Numbered from the stretch's first letter, positions 49,397 through 60,397 are shown. The stretch is 64,000 nt of DNA from Echinometra lucunter (GCA_029962745.1 CM057152.1:27154507-27218506); one strand, 5' to 3'. Notes: generated from the letters alone by a model not told the origin. Numbers and translations are program-made.

Positions 49397-49742
49397 CAGG
49401 GGGGGGGGGGGGATATGTCTCATTGATGCCTGTACATCATCCGCGTAAACAAAAACATCTATTAGAAAAGGGTCGTTTTGCCAGCGACAGGGCGGGGAAC
49501 CCGGGGATCCAGTTTAGGGTATCAAAAACAGGTAAATCAGAAAAAAAGGGTATCATAATCAGGAAAATCCGGAAAAATGTTACATTATTAGGATATAATG
49601 ATACAATCCTGATTAAATCCATGTTAAGGGAGATGTAATACATTATTTCCGCCCCACTTTAAACCCGCCGTTTAGGGTGCTTTTCAGAAAGTGATTTACG
49701 CGGATGATGTACAGGGTCTCAGTGAGACATTATCCCCCCGGG
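49397..49742. mobile_element. hAT-like MITE inserted in a diverged satellite monomer
   Basis: GATATGAC flanks it on both sides (49389-49396 and 49743-49750). The ends pair: CAGGGG plus GGATATGTCTCA, TGTACATCATCCGCGTAAA against TTTACGCGGATGATGTACA, TGAGACATTATCCCCCCGGG. The satellite text resumes in register after it (GACAGTCTGAGGGAAAAGTG), so this is a clean insertion. 346 bp, no coding frame. Confidence 0.85.
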
Positions 49743-49912
49743 GATATGACAGTCTGAGGGAAAAGTGGTTCGCTATGGTCCTAGGAAAATAAATTGAATA
49801 AAATTTTTTTTCGATGGATTAGACCCTGCTCTTTAACTTTTACGTGTCCTTTTTTTAGCTATTTCCAGTGAACGCTAGCAGAACGAGTCAAACTCTCCCC
49901 TGCCTCTTACTT
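49743..49912 (+). repeat. Diverged satellite monomer, continued
   Basis: Continues the unit interrupted by the MITE: GACAGTCTGAGGGAAAAGTG, TTTTTTTTCGATGGATTAGA, GTGAACGCTAGCAGAACGAG. Confidence 0.7.
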
Positions 49913-51590
49913 GGTCGCTGAATAAAATAACATTTCTTTTACAGCAAGAACGTGGAACTTTGGCTCTCTTGCCTTCGCTCGCTCGCAAAAAACCCCGAAA
50001 ACGAAGTGGTTCATACTCTAGTAAAAGTGAGTCCCCTAAGGATTCATTTAAGTAAGGAGGATGTACTTCTGCGATATTGTTTGAATTTACTTTGCAAACA
50101 ATTTTGTGGCGGTCAATTGGAGGAGACGGTAGATTTCGACTAGGAATGCAGCGATACTGACAACAAAATAGGTTCCTATACCCCCCCCCCCCCCAACTTA
50201 TTTAGTCTATCATTCACATTTGAACTGCACACACCATTTCTCCATCCGGTCGCTTTGCTCCGCGGCCGAGGATATTCGGCATCAATCATCCCCCAACCAC
50301 CAACACAAATCGGCACCCATGATCATTCTCCTCTCCTTTGAATCTCATAATTTCGCGCCCCTGTTATTAAGTAAGTATTTTTAAAAGAGGTTCAAATTTT
50401 TAAGAATAGTGATGAAATTGTAGTTGTTTTACTCGCTGTCATGTAGGTTTTATCTGCCTATTGCTAAATACTGCTCCCCAGTGTTGCCTAATTCAGCATT
50501 TGCAAAGGTTAATATTAGAAATCTAACATCTAATAACGGCGGCACTTTAGAGGGGGTGCAAAAGGCGCAGGAGAAAAAAAATTAAATAAAGGAGAAAATA
50601 AGAAAAGTCCTAATATGCGACTCCCTTCCCCATCCGCAGGGTAAATGCATCAGAATTAGAGTTTCGAGGTTTAAAATGATATAAATGCCGCATTTTTCTA
50701 GTTCTCGGTCACTTTGCTCCCCTCGCATGAATTATATTCCTTCAGGATATAACAGACTTTTTCAAATAGCTTTTTTAAAAGAAGGTTCAGAATTGAAAAA
50801 ATAATGGTGCAGTTGTCGTTTCTTTGGTTGCTATCATTAAGTTTCATCTGCCTCTCGTTAAATACTGCCCCCCCCCAGCATTTGAAAAGGTTAAACATTT
50901 GAAGAATCTATTGTCGCCCTGATATCAAAACAGGCTTCGACTATTTCTCAAGGGTTTTCTTTAATTTTTCTCCCAATCTTAAAACAATTGAGGAAAATAG
51001 AAAATTGTTTATTAATAACTAATTTCTATTTTCTCTACCGTCCAATTTCACTGGTCAATGCCAAATTTCCTGCATCGTTATAAATGCGCAAGAAATTGCC
51101 GGTTTTTTAACGGAGTACAACTTTTTTTTTCAAGCACTTTGTTCACTTTTCTTTTAATTCGCCGCTTGGTGGCTTTTTTTCCCTTACTTGTACCGTAATG
51201 GATTATATACCAGATTTAAAAAAATGAAAAGACTGAACAGTGTTATATTTCGTTTTACGACTGATGTTCGACTGAGATATTTCCAATACAAAACTACAAA
51301 CAGAATTTTGTTTTTTAATAAGCAGTTGTTGAAAATGAAAATAGTAGATTTTGAAAATTGATCCTTCAATCGTATTTCTTAAAGAAATTGTGAGAAAAAG
51401 GTGTAAATTCTTGCCAAAAGATAATATTGTGATTTCATTTTGATGTAACAGATGATATACGACTAATAAATAGCCTTTACAGGGCTAAAAATTGTTGAAA
51501 AAAAATGTAGATACGTTTGGGCACTCGGAAAGGGGGGGGGGGGGGCGCAACTTCACTGTTTACCCCGGGTGCCATATTGCCTAGATACGC
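49913..51590. other. AT-rich stretch, no gene recognised
   Basis: Contains CTTCGCTCGCTCGC and GGTCGCTTTGCTCC words seen in the repeats at the right end of the window, and two loosely similar blocks near 50400-50520 and 50760-50890 (AAGAGGTTCAAATTTTTAAG / AAGAAGGTTCAGAATTGAAA). Probably decayed repeat. Confidence 0.4.
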
Positions 51591-51670
51591 CACTGATGAG
51601 ATGACAGTCTGAGGGAAAACTATTCCGCTGTGGCCCTAGGCAATTAACTATTAATGAAATATTATTTCAT
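51590..51670 (+). repeat. Diverged satellite fragment
   Basis: GAGATGACAGTCTGAGGGAA, then CCGCTGTGGCCCTAGGCAAT, then TAATGAAATATTAT: a piece of one monomer. Confidence 0.65.
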
Positions 51671-52227
51671 TATTATTATTACTATTATTATTGTAGAAAC
51701 TGATTACGAATGAGAGTCTATCTTACCTTATACCTCCTTGTAAGAATGTTAGACCTGCGTAATTTAAATACTAGAGAACAGTTGAAGTGAAGACCCAAAT
51801 AATTCCGTATTAGTCCAGTGCCCTAATGACTGATTTGCTGAATGGGACAGTAGTTATGTAGTCATACGCAATTTGTATATTACTCGTAAATCTATTCTCG
51901 TAGTGATTAGGTAAAAGAGTTGTATGAGAATTTTTTCATGTGAAAGGAGTATCAAATTATAACAATGGCAAATTTGATTATTTATAACAATACTGTGTAA
52001 TAAGCCAATTAACCATGGTTAACTTATGCACTTATTGATAACATATCAAATATTACAAGAAAGCTTCAAAATAACCCTATTCCATTTTCTCATGCTGTAC
52101 TTAAAAGTTAATTTCGAAATATATCATTCATAACTCATCAACGAAAATTTAAAACCTATAGTTGTATTCGATGGCTCTGCAACCATGCATTATTTCCTGA
52201 AATGTCAGACTTGTAGTACGCATATGT

Positions 52228-52432
52228 ATATTTCACTCTCTTTCTCCCTTTATCTCTCTTTTCCTCTCCCTCTTTCCTTTCCTGTCTCTCTGTCTTTCCC
52301 TCTTAATTTTCCTTTGCTAGATTTCCCGTGCCATCTATTTTTTCCCTTCCCCCTTTTTCTCTGTCTGTCTGTCTGCCTGTCTGTCTGTCCCTCTCTCTCT
52401 CTCCCTTTATCTCTTTCCCTCTCATTTCTCCT
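52228..52432. repeat. CT-rich low-complexity tract
   Basis: CTCTCTTTC, TCCCTCTT and CTGTCTGTCTG runs. No coding value on either strand. Confidence 0.9.
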
Positions 52433-53045
52433 GTGAACTCTAGCGGACCGATTGAAACTATCCTCCCCCTTTCTTAGTCCCATAGGCTTGGAATGAGATG
52501 ACAGTCTGAGGAAAAACTGGTCTGCTGTGGCCGTAGGCAAATAACTTTTGAGGAAATATTTTTTTTTTTCAATGGATTAGACCCTGCTCCACAACTTGCA
52601 CATAGTCGCTTTCGTGGGTATTTCCTGTGAGCCCAAGCGGACCGATTCAAACACCCCCCCCCCCCCCCCCACTTTACCTTAGTCCCATATTATATTACAC
52701 GTGGAATTATGAGATGACAGTCTTCTGAGGGAAAACTGGTCCGCTATGGCCGTAGGCAAATAACTTTTAATGATTTTTTTTGTTGTTGTTTTTTTTGTTG
52801 ATGGATTAGTCCCTGCTCTTCAACTTTCACAATGTCGTTTCTTTAGGTATTTCCTGTGAACGCTGGCGGATTCATTCAAACTGACCTCCCCCCCCCCCCC
52901 CCCCCCCCCCTCTTCCTTAGCCGTGGAATATATTATTATGAGATGACAGTCTGAGGGAGAACTAGTCCGCTATGGCCCTAGGCAAATAACTTTCGATGAT
53001 TTTTTTTTTCCGATGGGTTAGCCCGTCTCTTCAATCTCCACCTAT
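52433..53045 (+). repeat. Diverged satellite monomers, three units
   Basis: Three head-to-tail decayed units with anchors GTGAACTCTAGCGGACCGAT, GTGAGCCCAAGCGGACCGAT and GTGAACGCTGGCGGATTCAT. Two of the three keep long C tracts, the second of them about 30 C. The middle unit is the closest outside copy to the main array. Confidence 0.85.
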
Positions 53046-53048
53046 ATA

Positions 53049-54550
53049 CCCGGTGACCCAGAAAAAGCGGAAGGGTGAATTTTCAGTACTTCATCCTCAG
53101 AATGTTGATATTATGTTTACGCCAATGGCTAAGGTACCTTTCTACCAAATAAAATGATACCAAGATCATAGAAATTGGTGAAGTAATTCTGATTCTATGC
53201 CCGTTTTTTAAATACAGTAATTTTCAAATTTCGCATGTTTTTTTTTTGCGACAGATGAGAGCAGAATTGTGCCGGGAGTGGCCTTTCATATTGCATGTTT
53301 TTTTTTATTACATGCATCAGTGGACTTCCCTCAAACATCGTATTATGAAGGGCCTCCCCGACACAATTTTACTCTCATCTCTCGCCCAAAACTTGAAAAA
53401 TGACTGTATTTTAAGGCATGGCATAGAATCAAAATTACTTCACCAAATTTCTTGGCCTATTTATAGATAACAAACTTTCGTGGAAACAACATATTACATA
53501 TTTATGCAAACTATTATCCAGAAATGTTGGGGTCATAAATAAACTAAAATCTTTTTCCCCTCCAATGTATTACTCAATTTGTACAATACTCTTATTCTCC
53601 CCTATTTGAATTATGGTATATTAGCTTGGGGTAATTCTTGTCAAAATCAGTTGGACAGATTATTACTTATACAAAAGAGGGTAATGAGAATTATATGCCT
53701 TGAAAACAGACTAGCTCAGTCAAATAAGTTATTTCTTTCAAATAAAGTTCTAAAAATAGAAGATTTGCACAATCTTCGCCTGGACTGTTTTATGTTTCAA
53801 CTAAATCAAGGAGAGTTACCATCGTCATTAAGTTTATTGTTTCCAAACATGAGAGTTTTCATAACTATCCCACAAGACTGTCGTCATCTTTTCACCTCCC
53901 CATGGTAAGAACCTTATATAAACAGAGAACTATAATTTATACTGGACCACATTTCTGGAATTGCTTGAGGAATCTCTCAGACAGTCACCAAGTTTATTTT
54001 CGTTTAAACATAAACTCAAGACTAGGCAAATAACCAGTTATAATGTTAAAACATGATTTTACTGCAGAAGGCTATTCCTTGTCCCATCCTTGTCCCTGTG
54101 CTGCTTCGTAGTTTTGTCCCGTTTAGTGTGGTCTTGTATCGTCTGTTTTGTATTCTTTTTATGGTTACTTTTTATTAAAGATACTCTTGCATCATTATGT
54201 TTGGGAACCTTAATTACAAGCATTGCTTTCAAGGTTTCCGCCACAATGCAGCCTGCATTCATACACTCATTAATTACTTAATCATTTAAAACATAATAAC
54301 TAAAGCCATATAAATCTAATCGTTTGTATTCTATGCTTGTATTGATTTTGTAACGAGAAAATTTCTGTCAATATTATTGTTTGCTGTTATTGTGGAAAAT
54401 AAATGAAATGAAAAAAAAAATGAAAATTCAGTGATATCGGTATCATTCTTCTCGGTAGAGGATGCTGTACCCAATGATGTAGAAAAATATACCTTTCGAA
54501 GGTAAAGTACAGAAAAACCGCCGTTCCGCTTTTTCTAGGACTGGCCCCGG
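53049..54550. mobile_element. TA-flanked foldback element split by a LINE insertion
   Basis: Ends CCCGGTGACCCAGAAAAAGC and GCTTTTTCTAGGACTGGCCCCGG pair imperfectly and are bordered by TA. Inner arms also pair: AAGTAATTCTGATTCTATGCC (53191) against GGCATAGAATCAAAATTACTT (53420). The palindrome breaks at about 53448, where a LINE 3' end starts, and resumes at about 54421 (GTGATATCGGTATCATTCTT opposite the ATGATACCAAGATCAT at 53154). Confidence 0.7.
53448..54420 (+). pseudogene. 5'-truncated non-LTR retrotransposon, C-terminal reverse-transcriptase region and 3' tail
   Basis: It reads FLGLFIDNKLSWKQHITYLC, a frame shift near 53575, then LYNTLILPYLNYGILAWGN, LLLIQKRVMRIIC and a helical tail. These match the region just after the catalytic domain in jockey/CR1/I-type LINEs (F-L-G-x-x-I-D...W..H and Y-P-Y-L-x-Y-G-x-x-x-W-G). 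It ends in AATAAATGAAATGAAAAAAAA, a typical A-rich tail. The catalytic YxDD part is missing, so it is dead on arrival. Confidence 0.8.
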
Positions 54551-54850
54551 TATAGTCTTTTCTGGGAGAATTTTTTGTGAACGCCAGCGGACCGATTCAA
54601 ACTGTCCCTGCCCCACCTCCACTTTCTTTTTTCCCTATATATATATATATATATGCATAAGGAATATAACATTGTGGGCCGGGGATAGTCTCCAAGAAGA
54701 CTGCTGTCTGTTGTAGTCAAAGGCACGTTAATAATGAAATATTTTTTCGATGGATTAGACTCTGTTCTTCAATCTCTTCTCGGAGAATTTTGTGAATGCC
54801 AGCGACCGATTCAAACTGCCCCCTTGCTTATTTCCCTATATAATTATTAT
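54551..54850 (+). repeat. Diverged satellite monomers (two partial units)
   Basis: GTGAACGCCAGCGGACCGAT, a run of TATATA, ATATTTTTTCGATGGATTAG, then a second GTGAATGCCAGCGACCGATT. This is the last recognisable satellite-related sequence. Confidence 0.7.
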
Positions 54851-55240
54851 GGAATATATAATCTCGATGTATTCTGTTTGATATGCAATGTCTTACCTAA
54901 ATGTGTTTGTCTAAATATGTTTGAAGGGTTCAAGCCCACTTGACCGAAGGTCCGCGAGATCCCAAAATTGAGAATCGGAATTGTCAAAGGGGCTTAAATG
55001 AGAGTATTACTGAATATTTTCTGTATGAAATTAGAATGAATTCTGCAAAAATTGTCATTTTATAAAAATCAAATTAAAAATGTTCACCTTGTTATGATGC
55101 GCTCTGTATTATTTTTGTGTGGGGTCGAAGCTTTGGCCGAAGCTTTCCCCGTTGCATCCTTAATTCTGTTTGATTTCGATGAGAATTTGTGATGATGTAA
55201 AACAGGGGGGAAAAATGGTTCGCCTAGATTTAGGGTCGAT

Positions 55241-56635
55241 CCCACTGGCGTAACAGCGGGGGGCAGGGGGACAGAATGCCCCCCTGAAGGATTTCAGCGA
55301 GAAATCCACCAAACCACCTGGAAAAATGAAAGGGACGGAAAGGAAGAAAAGGGAAGGGAGAAAGGGAAAGGAGAAAGGGAAAGGAAGAAGAAGAAAGGAA
55401 AAGAAAGAAGAAGAAAGGAAAAGAAATGAGGAGAAAGGGAAAGAAAGAAGGAGAAAGGGAAGGAAAAAAAGGAGAAATGGGAGAAACAAGAAGAGAGAGA
55501 GAGGGAAAAGAGGGAAAGGGAAAAAAGAATAAAGCAAAGGGAAACAAAAGAAATGAGTTAAAATTAAGTACCAAAACCCCAAAGTTTCCGGGGGCTCCAC
55601 TCCCTGGACCCCCGCAGTGGCTTTCCCTGTAGACCCCCATCAGGGGCCCTAAGCCAGAACCCTGGGCCCCACCTGCTAAGGGCTTCGCAACAAGCAACTC
55701 GCGGTGCGGGCTCATCTCCGTATATTCTATTTCTAGACTTAGTTACCGGGAAATTTTCGGCTCTGCCCCCCCCCCCCCTCCCCCGATAACAGGCAGAGAA
55801 TGTAAGAGACCGGGAACAGACAACGAACAATTCAAAGAAACGTCAGAGCTTCCGCGCTTCTCGCGGGAGGAGAAAATCACCATCCCTGCACCCTCCCACT
55901 GGCATGCCTAGGGAGTGCGCTTTGCACTATCGTTCTCCTAAACTGAAATCCTGCTTACGCCGCAGAAGAAATTACCGACAACTAATAATCCCCCCTCCCT
56001 GCACCCTTCCCTCTAGGGAGCACTACATTGGCGTAAATTCCGGGGATGGGGGATCTATCACCCCACTTGGGGGAGAAGGGGGATGGTGTGTACAAATCCC
56101 CCCCCCCCATGCAGACACACTTTTTCAGGAAGACAATACATTCCAATTAATCAATTCTGAATATCTATCATAAACGATCATCATATTTTAAAATTTCTAT
56201 TTGAAAATGCTTTTGAAAACAAAAAAAAAATAGTTATTTTAGCTCACTCGCTTCGCTCGCTCATCAAAATCTTATGATTTCCATCAAAAATGCGATCAAA
56301 ATCGAAAAAGTGGTTATTTTTGGCTAGCTCGCTTCGCTCTTCCGTCATATTTTAGAATTTTTATTCGAAAATGCGATTCAAAACTGGAAAAGTGGTTATC
56401 TTCTGCTCGCTCGATCGCTCATTTGCAAAATAGATATCAAAATGTGTGTGAGAGGGAAATAAATGATTTAAAAAGTTTTTCGTCCATCACTCCTTAAATT
56501 GGATTTACGCCGGTGGAACACTACCATCCTCCTAAAATGCATAGACATAAACGAGTTACCGGGAAATTTTGGGCTCTGCTCCCCCCCCCCCCCCCCGATA
56601 ACAGGTACCTGTTACGCCCCTGGGACTCGATCCTC
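55241..56635. mobile_element. Repeat element with TCCCANNGGCGTAACAG ends, in the left arm of the large inverted repeat
   Basis: TCCCACTGGCGTAACAG (55241) is mirrored by CTGTTACGCCCCTGGGA (about 56617). TCGATCC lies near both outer edges. Inside, GTTACCGGGAAATTTT plus GGCTCTGC, a C run and CGATAACAGG appear twice, about 830 bases apart (55741, 56556). Three GCTCGCTTCGCTCGC-like words lie at 56240-56420. The purine tract 55320-55555 is low complexity. No transposase recognised. Probably a non-autonomous, nested element. Confidence 0.5.
55320..55555. repeat. GGGAAA/GAAGAA purine-rich tract
   Basis: Low-complexity Lys/Arg/Glu or Phe/Ser/Leu frames. The complement appears at 63855-64000 in the right arm. 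Confidence 0.85.
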
Positions 56636-57458
56636 TACAATTTTTTTCATTATATTGGTTATACATTTTGAAAAATGAATGTGAATTATTCACACATGTA
56701 GCAGGGGCAATGGGAAAGTTATCTAGTTAGGAGGAGTGGGGACATTAATGTAAGTTTGCAGGAGGCATGCATGCAGGAAAGGATAACAAATCTGAGCGGG
56801 AAATAATGTTATTCAAATTCTCGTTTGTAGGGGCCTACATGCCGTCTCAAGTTCCTTCGGTCAAGTGGACGGACCCCGCGCTCAAAGGCTTTATGAACTT
56901 TAAAATTTCTAAGCATGTCTTTGGATATCATTAACGCATATCAAGAATTAAGAATAGCTAAAGAAAAACAAAACAAAACTAAACTAAACTAAACAACGCC
57001 ACAGTCCAATTCAGAACATAATACAGCAGTTTCGAATATTATATTGTTTCATTTGGTTGTTTCGTATATTATACGAAACAACCAAATGAAACAATATGAA
57101 TATAATGCAGCACTTTCTCGAAATGTATAACAAAACAACCAAATGAAACAATAAATGATATTAATAATTATGTTTAAACAGTGTGATTATTCAGTATTTG
57201 TTCATTACAACACGCCAGGGCCTACAACCCGAGAAATACTGGCCTGATTCTCCCCAGGTTTGAAAACCAAACAAACAAAATAATGATCATACGAGGTAGA
57301 CCTACATATTTTTATATGATGATATTTATATTCATGTTGACATGAAAACTATTTTGTAAATATTTACTAAAAAGAAAAAAAAAGCAATGCTAAGCGAGAC
57401 GATGCTTAACACCCCCTCCCCCCCCCCACTCTCAAAAATTCATTTTCAAAAACAAACT
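55420..57458. repeat. Left arm of a >2 kb inverted repeat
   Basis: Reverse complement of 61960-64000 over its visible length, with scattered substitutions and small indels (for example ATGTGAATTATTCACAC here versus GTGTGAATATATCGCAT in the other arm). The two arms pair continuously from the window end to the N gap at 57459. An internal palindrome, GTTTCATTTGGTTGTTTCG, occurs near 57047-57096. True outer and inner borders are not visible. Confidence 0.9.
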
Positions 57459-57958
57459 NNNNNNNNNNNNNNNNNNNNNNNNNNNNNNNNNNNNNNNNNN
57501 NNNNNNNNNNNNNNNNNNNNNNNNNNNNNNNNNNNNNNNNNNNNNNNNNNNNNNNNNNNNNNNNNNNNNNNNNNNNNNNNNNNNNNNNNNNNNNNNNNNN
57601 NNNNNNNNNNNNNNNNNNNNNNNNNNNNNNNNNNNNNNNNNNNNNNNNNNNNNNNNNNNNNNNNNNNNNNNNNNNNNNNNNNNNNNNNNNNNNNNNNNNN
57701 NNNNNNNNNNNNNNNNNNNNNNNNNNNNNNNNNNNNNNNNNNNNNNNNNNNNNNNNNNNNNNNNNNNNNNNNNNNNNNNNNNNNNNNNNNNNNNNNNNNN
57801 NNNNNNNNNNNNNNNNNNNNNNNNNNNNNNNNNNNNNNNNNNNNNNNNNNNNNNNNNNNNNNNNNNNNNNNNNNNNNNNNNNNNNNNNNNNNNNNNNNNN
57901 NNNNNNNNNNNNNNNNNNNNNNNNNNNNNNNNNNNNNNNNNNNNNNNNNNNNNNNNNN
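57459..57958. other. Assembly gap, 500 N
   Basis: Placeholder gap that hides the inner end of the left arm and whatever lies downstream of the second Kelch-gene exon. Confidence 1.
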
Positions 57959-58229
57959 TTTGCTTTACCTATGACCTGGCTGGCCAGGGCAGGCATTAAC
58001 TTGCATCTAAATCACTCCTTACGGTCCATACTAATTAGATCCTAAGTCCTGGCAGATGACAGAGGTTTGTTGACTATCCTGATGTCTTCTTTCAGCCTGA
58101 GGGGTTACAGACACACCTCAAGTTCTGCTAAGATGCACACATTGCCTAATATAAAGTTATTACCAAACGTTCAAAAATACTATCTTACACTTGAAAACAT
58201 TTCCTTGATAGAAATTAATACTGATTTAC

Positions 58230-58375
58230 CTGTCAAGAGTTGCAAATAATCCATTCTTGCCTCCTACAGCACAAAACATCTCTAACTCTCCTCTCCTCTT
58301 CAGCTTGTCTTTCATGCTTTTGGCTAATGAAAGCCGATCGTCAGTGTTGAGGTGATATTGCAGTGCCTTGTTCAC
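58230..58375 (-). CDS. KLHL-type exon 2 (BACK end, linker, first Kelch strand)
   Basis: 146 bases between acceptor TACTTTAG and donor GTAAAT. Encodes VNKALQYHLNTDDRLSLAKS, MKDKLKRRGELEMFCAVGGK and NGLFATLD plus two bases. The next exon must begin in phase 2. It is not seen in the window. Confidence 0.88.
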
Positions 58376-59723
58376 CTAAAGTATACAGAAAGAAAAAAAA
58401 ACCCCGAAAACTGTTAAAACTTTGTTGAAAGAAAAACAACTCTGAATTACCAGAAAATATTCAACAGCTTTCACTTTTCTTCAGGGGCAGTGCCAGGGTA
58501 TTTTGATTTTTTTTTTTTTTTTTTGGGGGGGGGGGGGTGGCAAGATGACCTACAGCTACGTAAATCTATTTGTTTCAAATGGGAAAAAATGCTCTTTTTC
58601 CATACTCTTCTTTCTTCCTCCTCCTTTTTCCTTTTTTTTTTTTTTTGATTACTTGAAAAATCATAGTCTCCCTGTAGCGCTGCCCCTGCTTTTCTTCAAA
58701 GTACTTTTAATTCATATTCATTATACTGTACTTTCCCTAAACCAGGATTTGCTTCATTTACTAATACACAACGGTTATTATTTCACAAAATTAATTTCTT
58801 TCAAACAATTGGTAGGCCTGTAAAGTAAGCTCATTCTTAAGTACAAGATACAGATCTTTTCAGCATAGAAGTTAGAAGGAATCAATCTTTAGATCTACCT
58901 GTTCTTGGCACATAGCATTCTCCTTAATGAAGGGGTGAGTCTCTTTTAACTTTGTTAATGTCTTGTGGGTGAGTTGGGGCAAGCGAATGCACTGGAGGAG
59001 TCTTCCCAGATAGCACTGTCGTCTGTTTGGATCATAATTCAACCATGCATCTAGGGCATCAAAGACGACTTCTTCAGAAGAAACATTGAGGTCATCTCGC
59101 GAGAGGATTTTGGTCAGCTCTTCGAAGACAAGATGGCAAAACTCTTCACCCTGGCTGAGTTCTTGAAAATTAGCAGCAATGAATTTGTCCCCAAATGTTT
59201 GAAGTTCCTTGCAAACATGGACTTCGGCAAAGTGAGTGATCCCAAGGCAATTTGTGGCATGGAGTTGAGCTTGTAAGAATTCACAGCACAATTTCTTTAC
59301 AGAATGTATTTGAAAGAGATTGGCTGCTGGCAAGAGTGATTGGACATTGGCATGAGTAACTGCAATTTTTCCAGTGTAGGCAAAATCTACAAGAGCATTA
59401 ATTGCAGTTTTGTCAACTGATTTCAGATCAATTTCTTCTTTCTCACTTTCACACAGATTTCCAGTAAACATGGCTTTGAAATATGGGCTACAACCTGATA
59501 GCACAGCTCTATGGGCTTTCACTTTATGACCATCCACTCTCAGAACAACGTCGCATAGATGGCCTTGTTGCTGCAGGCCATGCATTTCTCGTAGCACCAT
59601 TCTAGCATGACCGGACACCTCGCTGCTAACTCCCCCGGAGGTATCGGGCACTGGACAGCTGGCTTGAGAACCATTGAGACTGCGAACATCGCGACGGTCA
59701 ACACAATCCTGATCGCGACTCAT
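58230..59723 (-). CDS. BTB-BACK-Kelch family protein, first two coding exons (3' part not visible)
   Basis: Exon 1 (59723-58899) and exon 2 (58375-58230) join at CAG|GTG in phase 0 to give 323 residues. Residues about 40-150 form a BTB/POZ domain (GHLCDVVLRVDGHKVKAHRA, LSGCSPYFKAMFTGNL, SLLPAANLFQI). Residues about 155-260 form a BACK domain (NCLGITHFAEVHVC, WLNYDPNRRQCYLGRLLQCI). Exon 2 reaches MFCAVGGKNGLF, the first strand of a Kelch blade. Such proteins are substrate adaptors of cullin-3 ubiquitin ligases, with BTB binding CUL3 and Kelch binding the substrate. The expected five further Kelch repeats are missing: the gap and the inverted-repeat arm follow. It resembles KLHL members such as KLHL28 but I do not assign an orthologue. 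Confidence 0.9.
58482..58688. mobile_element. hAT-like MITE in the KLHL intron, perfect 8-bp target duplication
   Basis: CTTTTCTT is present on both sides (58474-58481, 58689-58696). The ends CAGGGGCAGTGCCAGGG and CCCTGTAGCGCTGCCCCTG pair. The 207-bp interior is mostly T and G homopolymer. The element sits between KLHL exons 1 and 2. Confidence 0.85.
58899..59723 (-). CDS. KLHL-type exon 1 (BTB and BACK)
   Basis: 275 codons from the first Met of the frame (MSRDQDCVDRRDVRSLNGSQ) to CQEQ, then donor GTAGAT. Reading through the donor would add only VDLKIDSF and a stop, so a splice is required to keep the family structure. About 40 unstructured residues precede the BTB domain. Confidence 0.9.
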
Positions 59724-60198
59724 ACCGACCGAGTTGTCTTTCCGATATTAAAAAATGTATGAATAAAAGAGACAATCACGCACGTCAAGTACAATATTGA
59801 GCAACATACAGAGTTTTCATCCTCCCAGGATCAATCATTATGGCACATCAAGACGGATAAAAGCTCGTCCTCAATCTTCTTAGCTTTTCTCCATCCTCCA
59901 TCTTGCGTGTGTTGATCCTGGCCGGAATCACGTAAAATATTGGTATCCGAAATAGGCTGATTTAACGTTGCCAATTTGAAGATGCCGTTATTGAAATTAG
60001 CGATCAAACATAGTGCAAAAGGCATGGGAGGGTGTCGCTGAATGTGAGCAGTGCTAGATCTTATCGGCGCGATCGGCGCGTCTACTAATTTCGTACCCGA
60101 TTTATATCCCGATTTTTTCAAGGACGATTTTAACAGCCTCGTATCAAGGCGCAATATCGTATAAATAGCGAACTGAACTTCAGCAGCGGATTTTGGAG

Positions 60199-60232
<34 letters not shown>

Positions 60233-60250
60233 GGGGGATGAGGGAGCATA
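59724..60250 (-). promoter_or_regulatory. Probable promoter and 5' UTR region of the KLHL-type gene
   Basis: Region upstream of the KLHL start on the minus strand. It holds an unassigned 107-codon minus-strand frame (60154-59831) that resembles nothing known and may be 5' UTR chance. A minus-strand TATTTATACG-like word at about 60150-60165 could be a TATA box. It borders a 32-base G run at 60200-60231. Confidence 0.25.
60200..60231. repeat. 32-base poly-G homopolymer
   Basis: Uninterrupted G run followed by AGGGGG. It is C-rich on the gene strand, just upstream of the KLHL 5' region. Confidence 0.95.
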
Positions 60251-60397
60251 TAGAGTAAATACGTTGCTTGGCCAGAATATGCTGTACCATGAGCACGTTC
60301 GGGGCTCTTCCCAGTATGAGATTTACATTTACTGTTTTCGTGATTTTTTTTCTTTTTTGTTTTGCTTCAGAGTTTTAAAACATTTTGCTGCCCTCTT

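Noticed and set aside
55160..55715. Phe/Ser/Leu-rich and Lys/Arg/Glu-rich frames in the arm
   Set aside because: Product of the GGGAAA tract. The same frames recur in mirror image in the other arm.
59831..60154. 107-codon minus-strand frame upstream of the KLHL start
   Set aside because: No recognisable domain, and it lies where a 5' UTR is expected. Not enough to call a gene.
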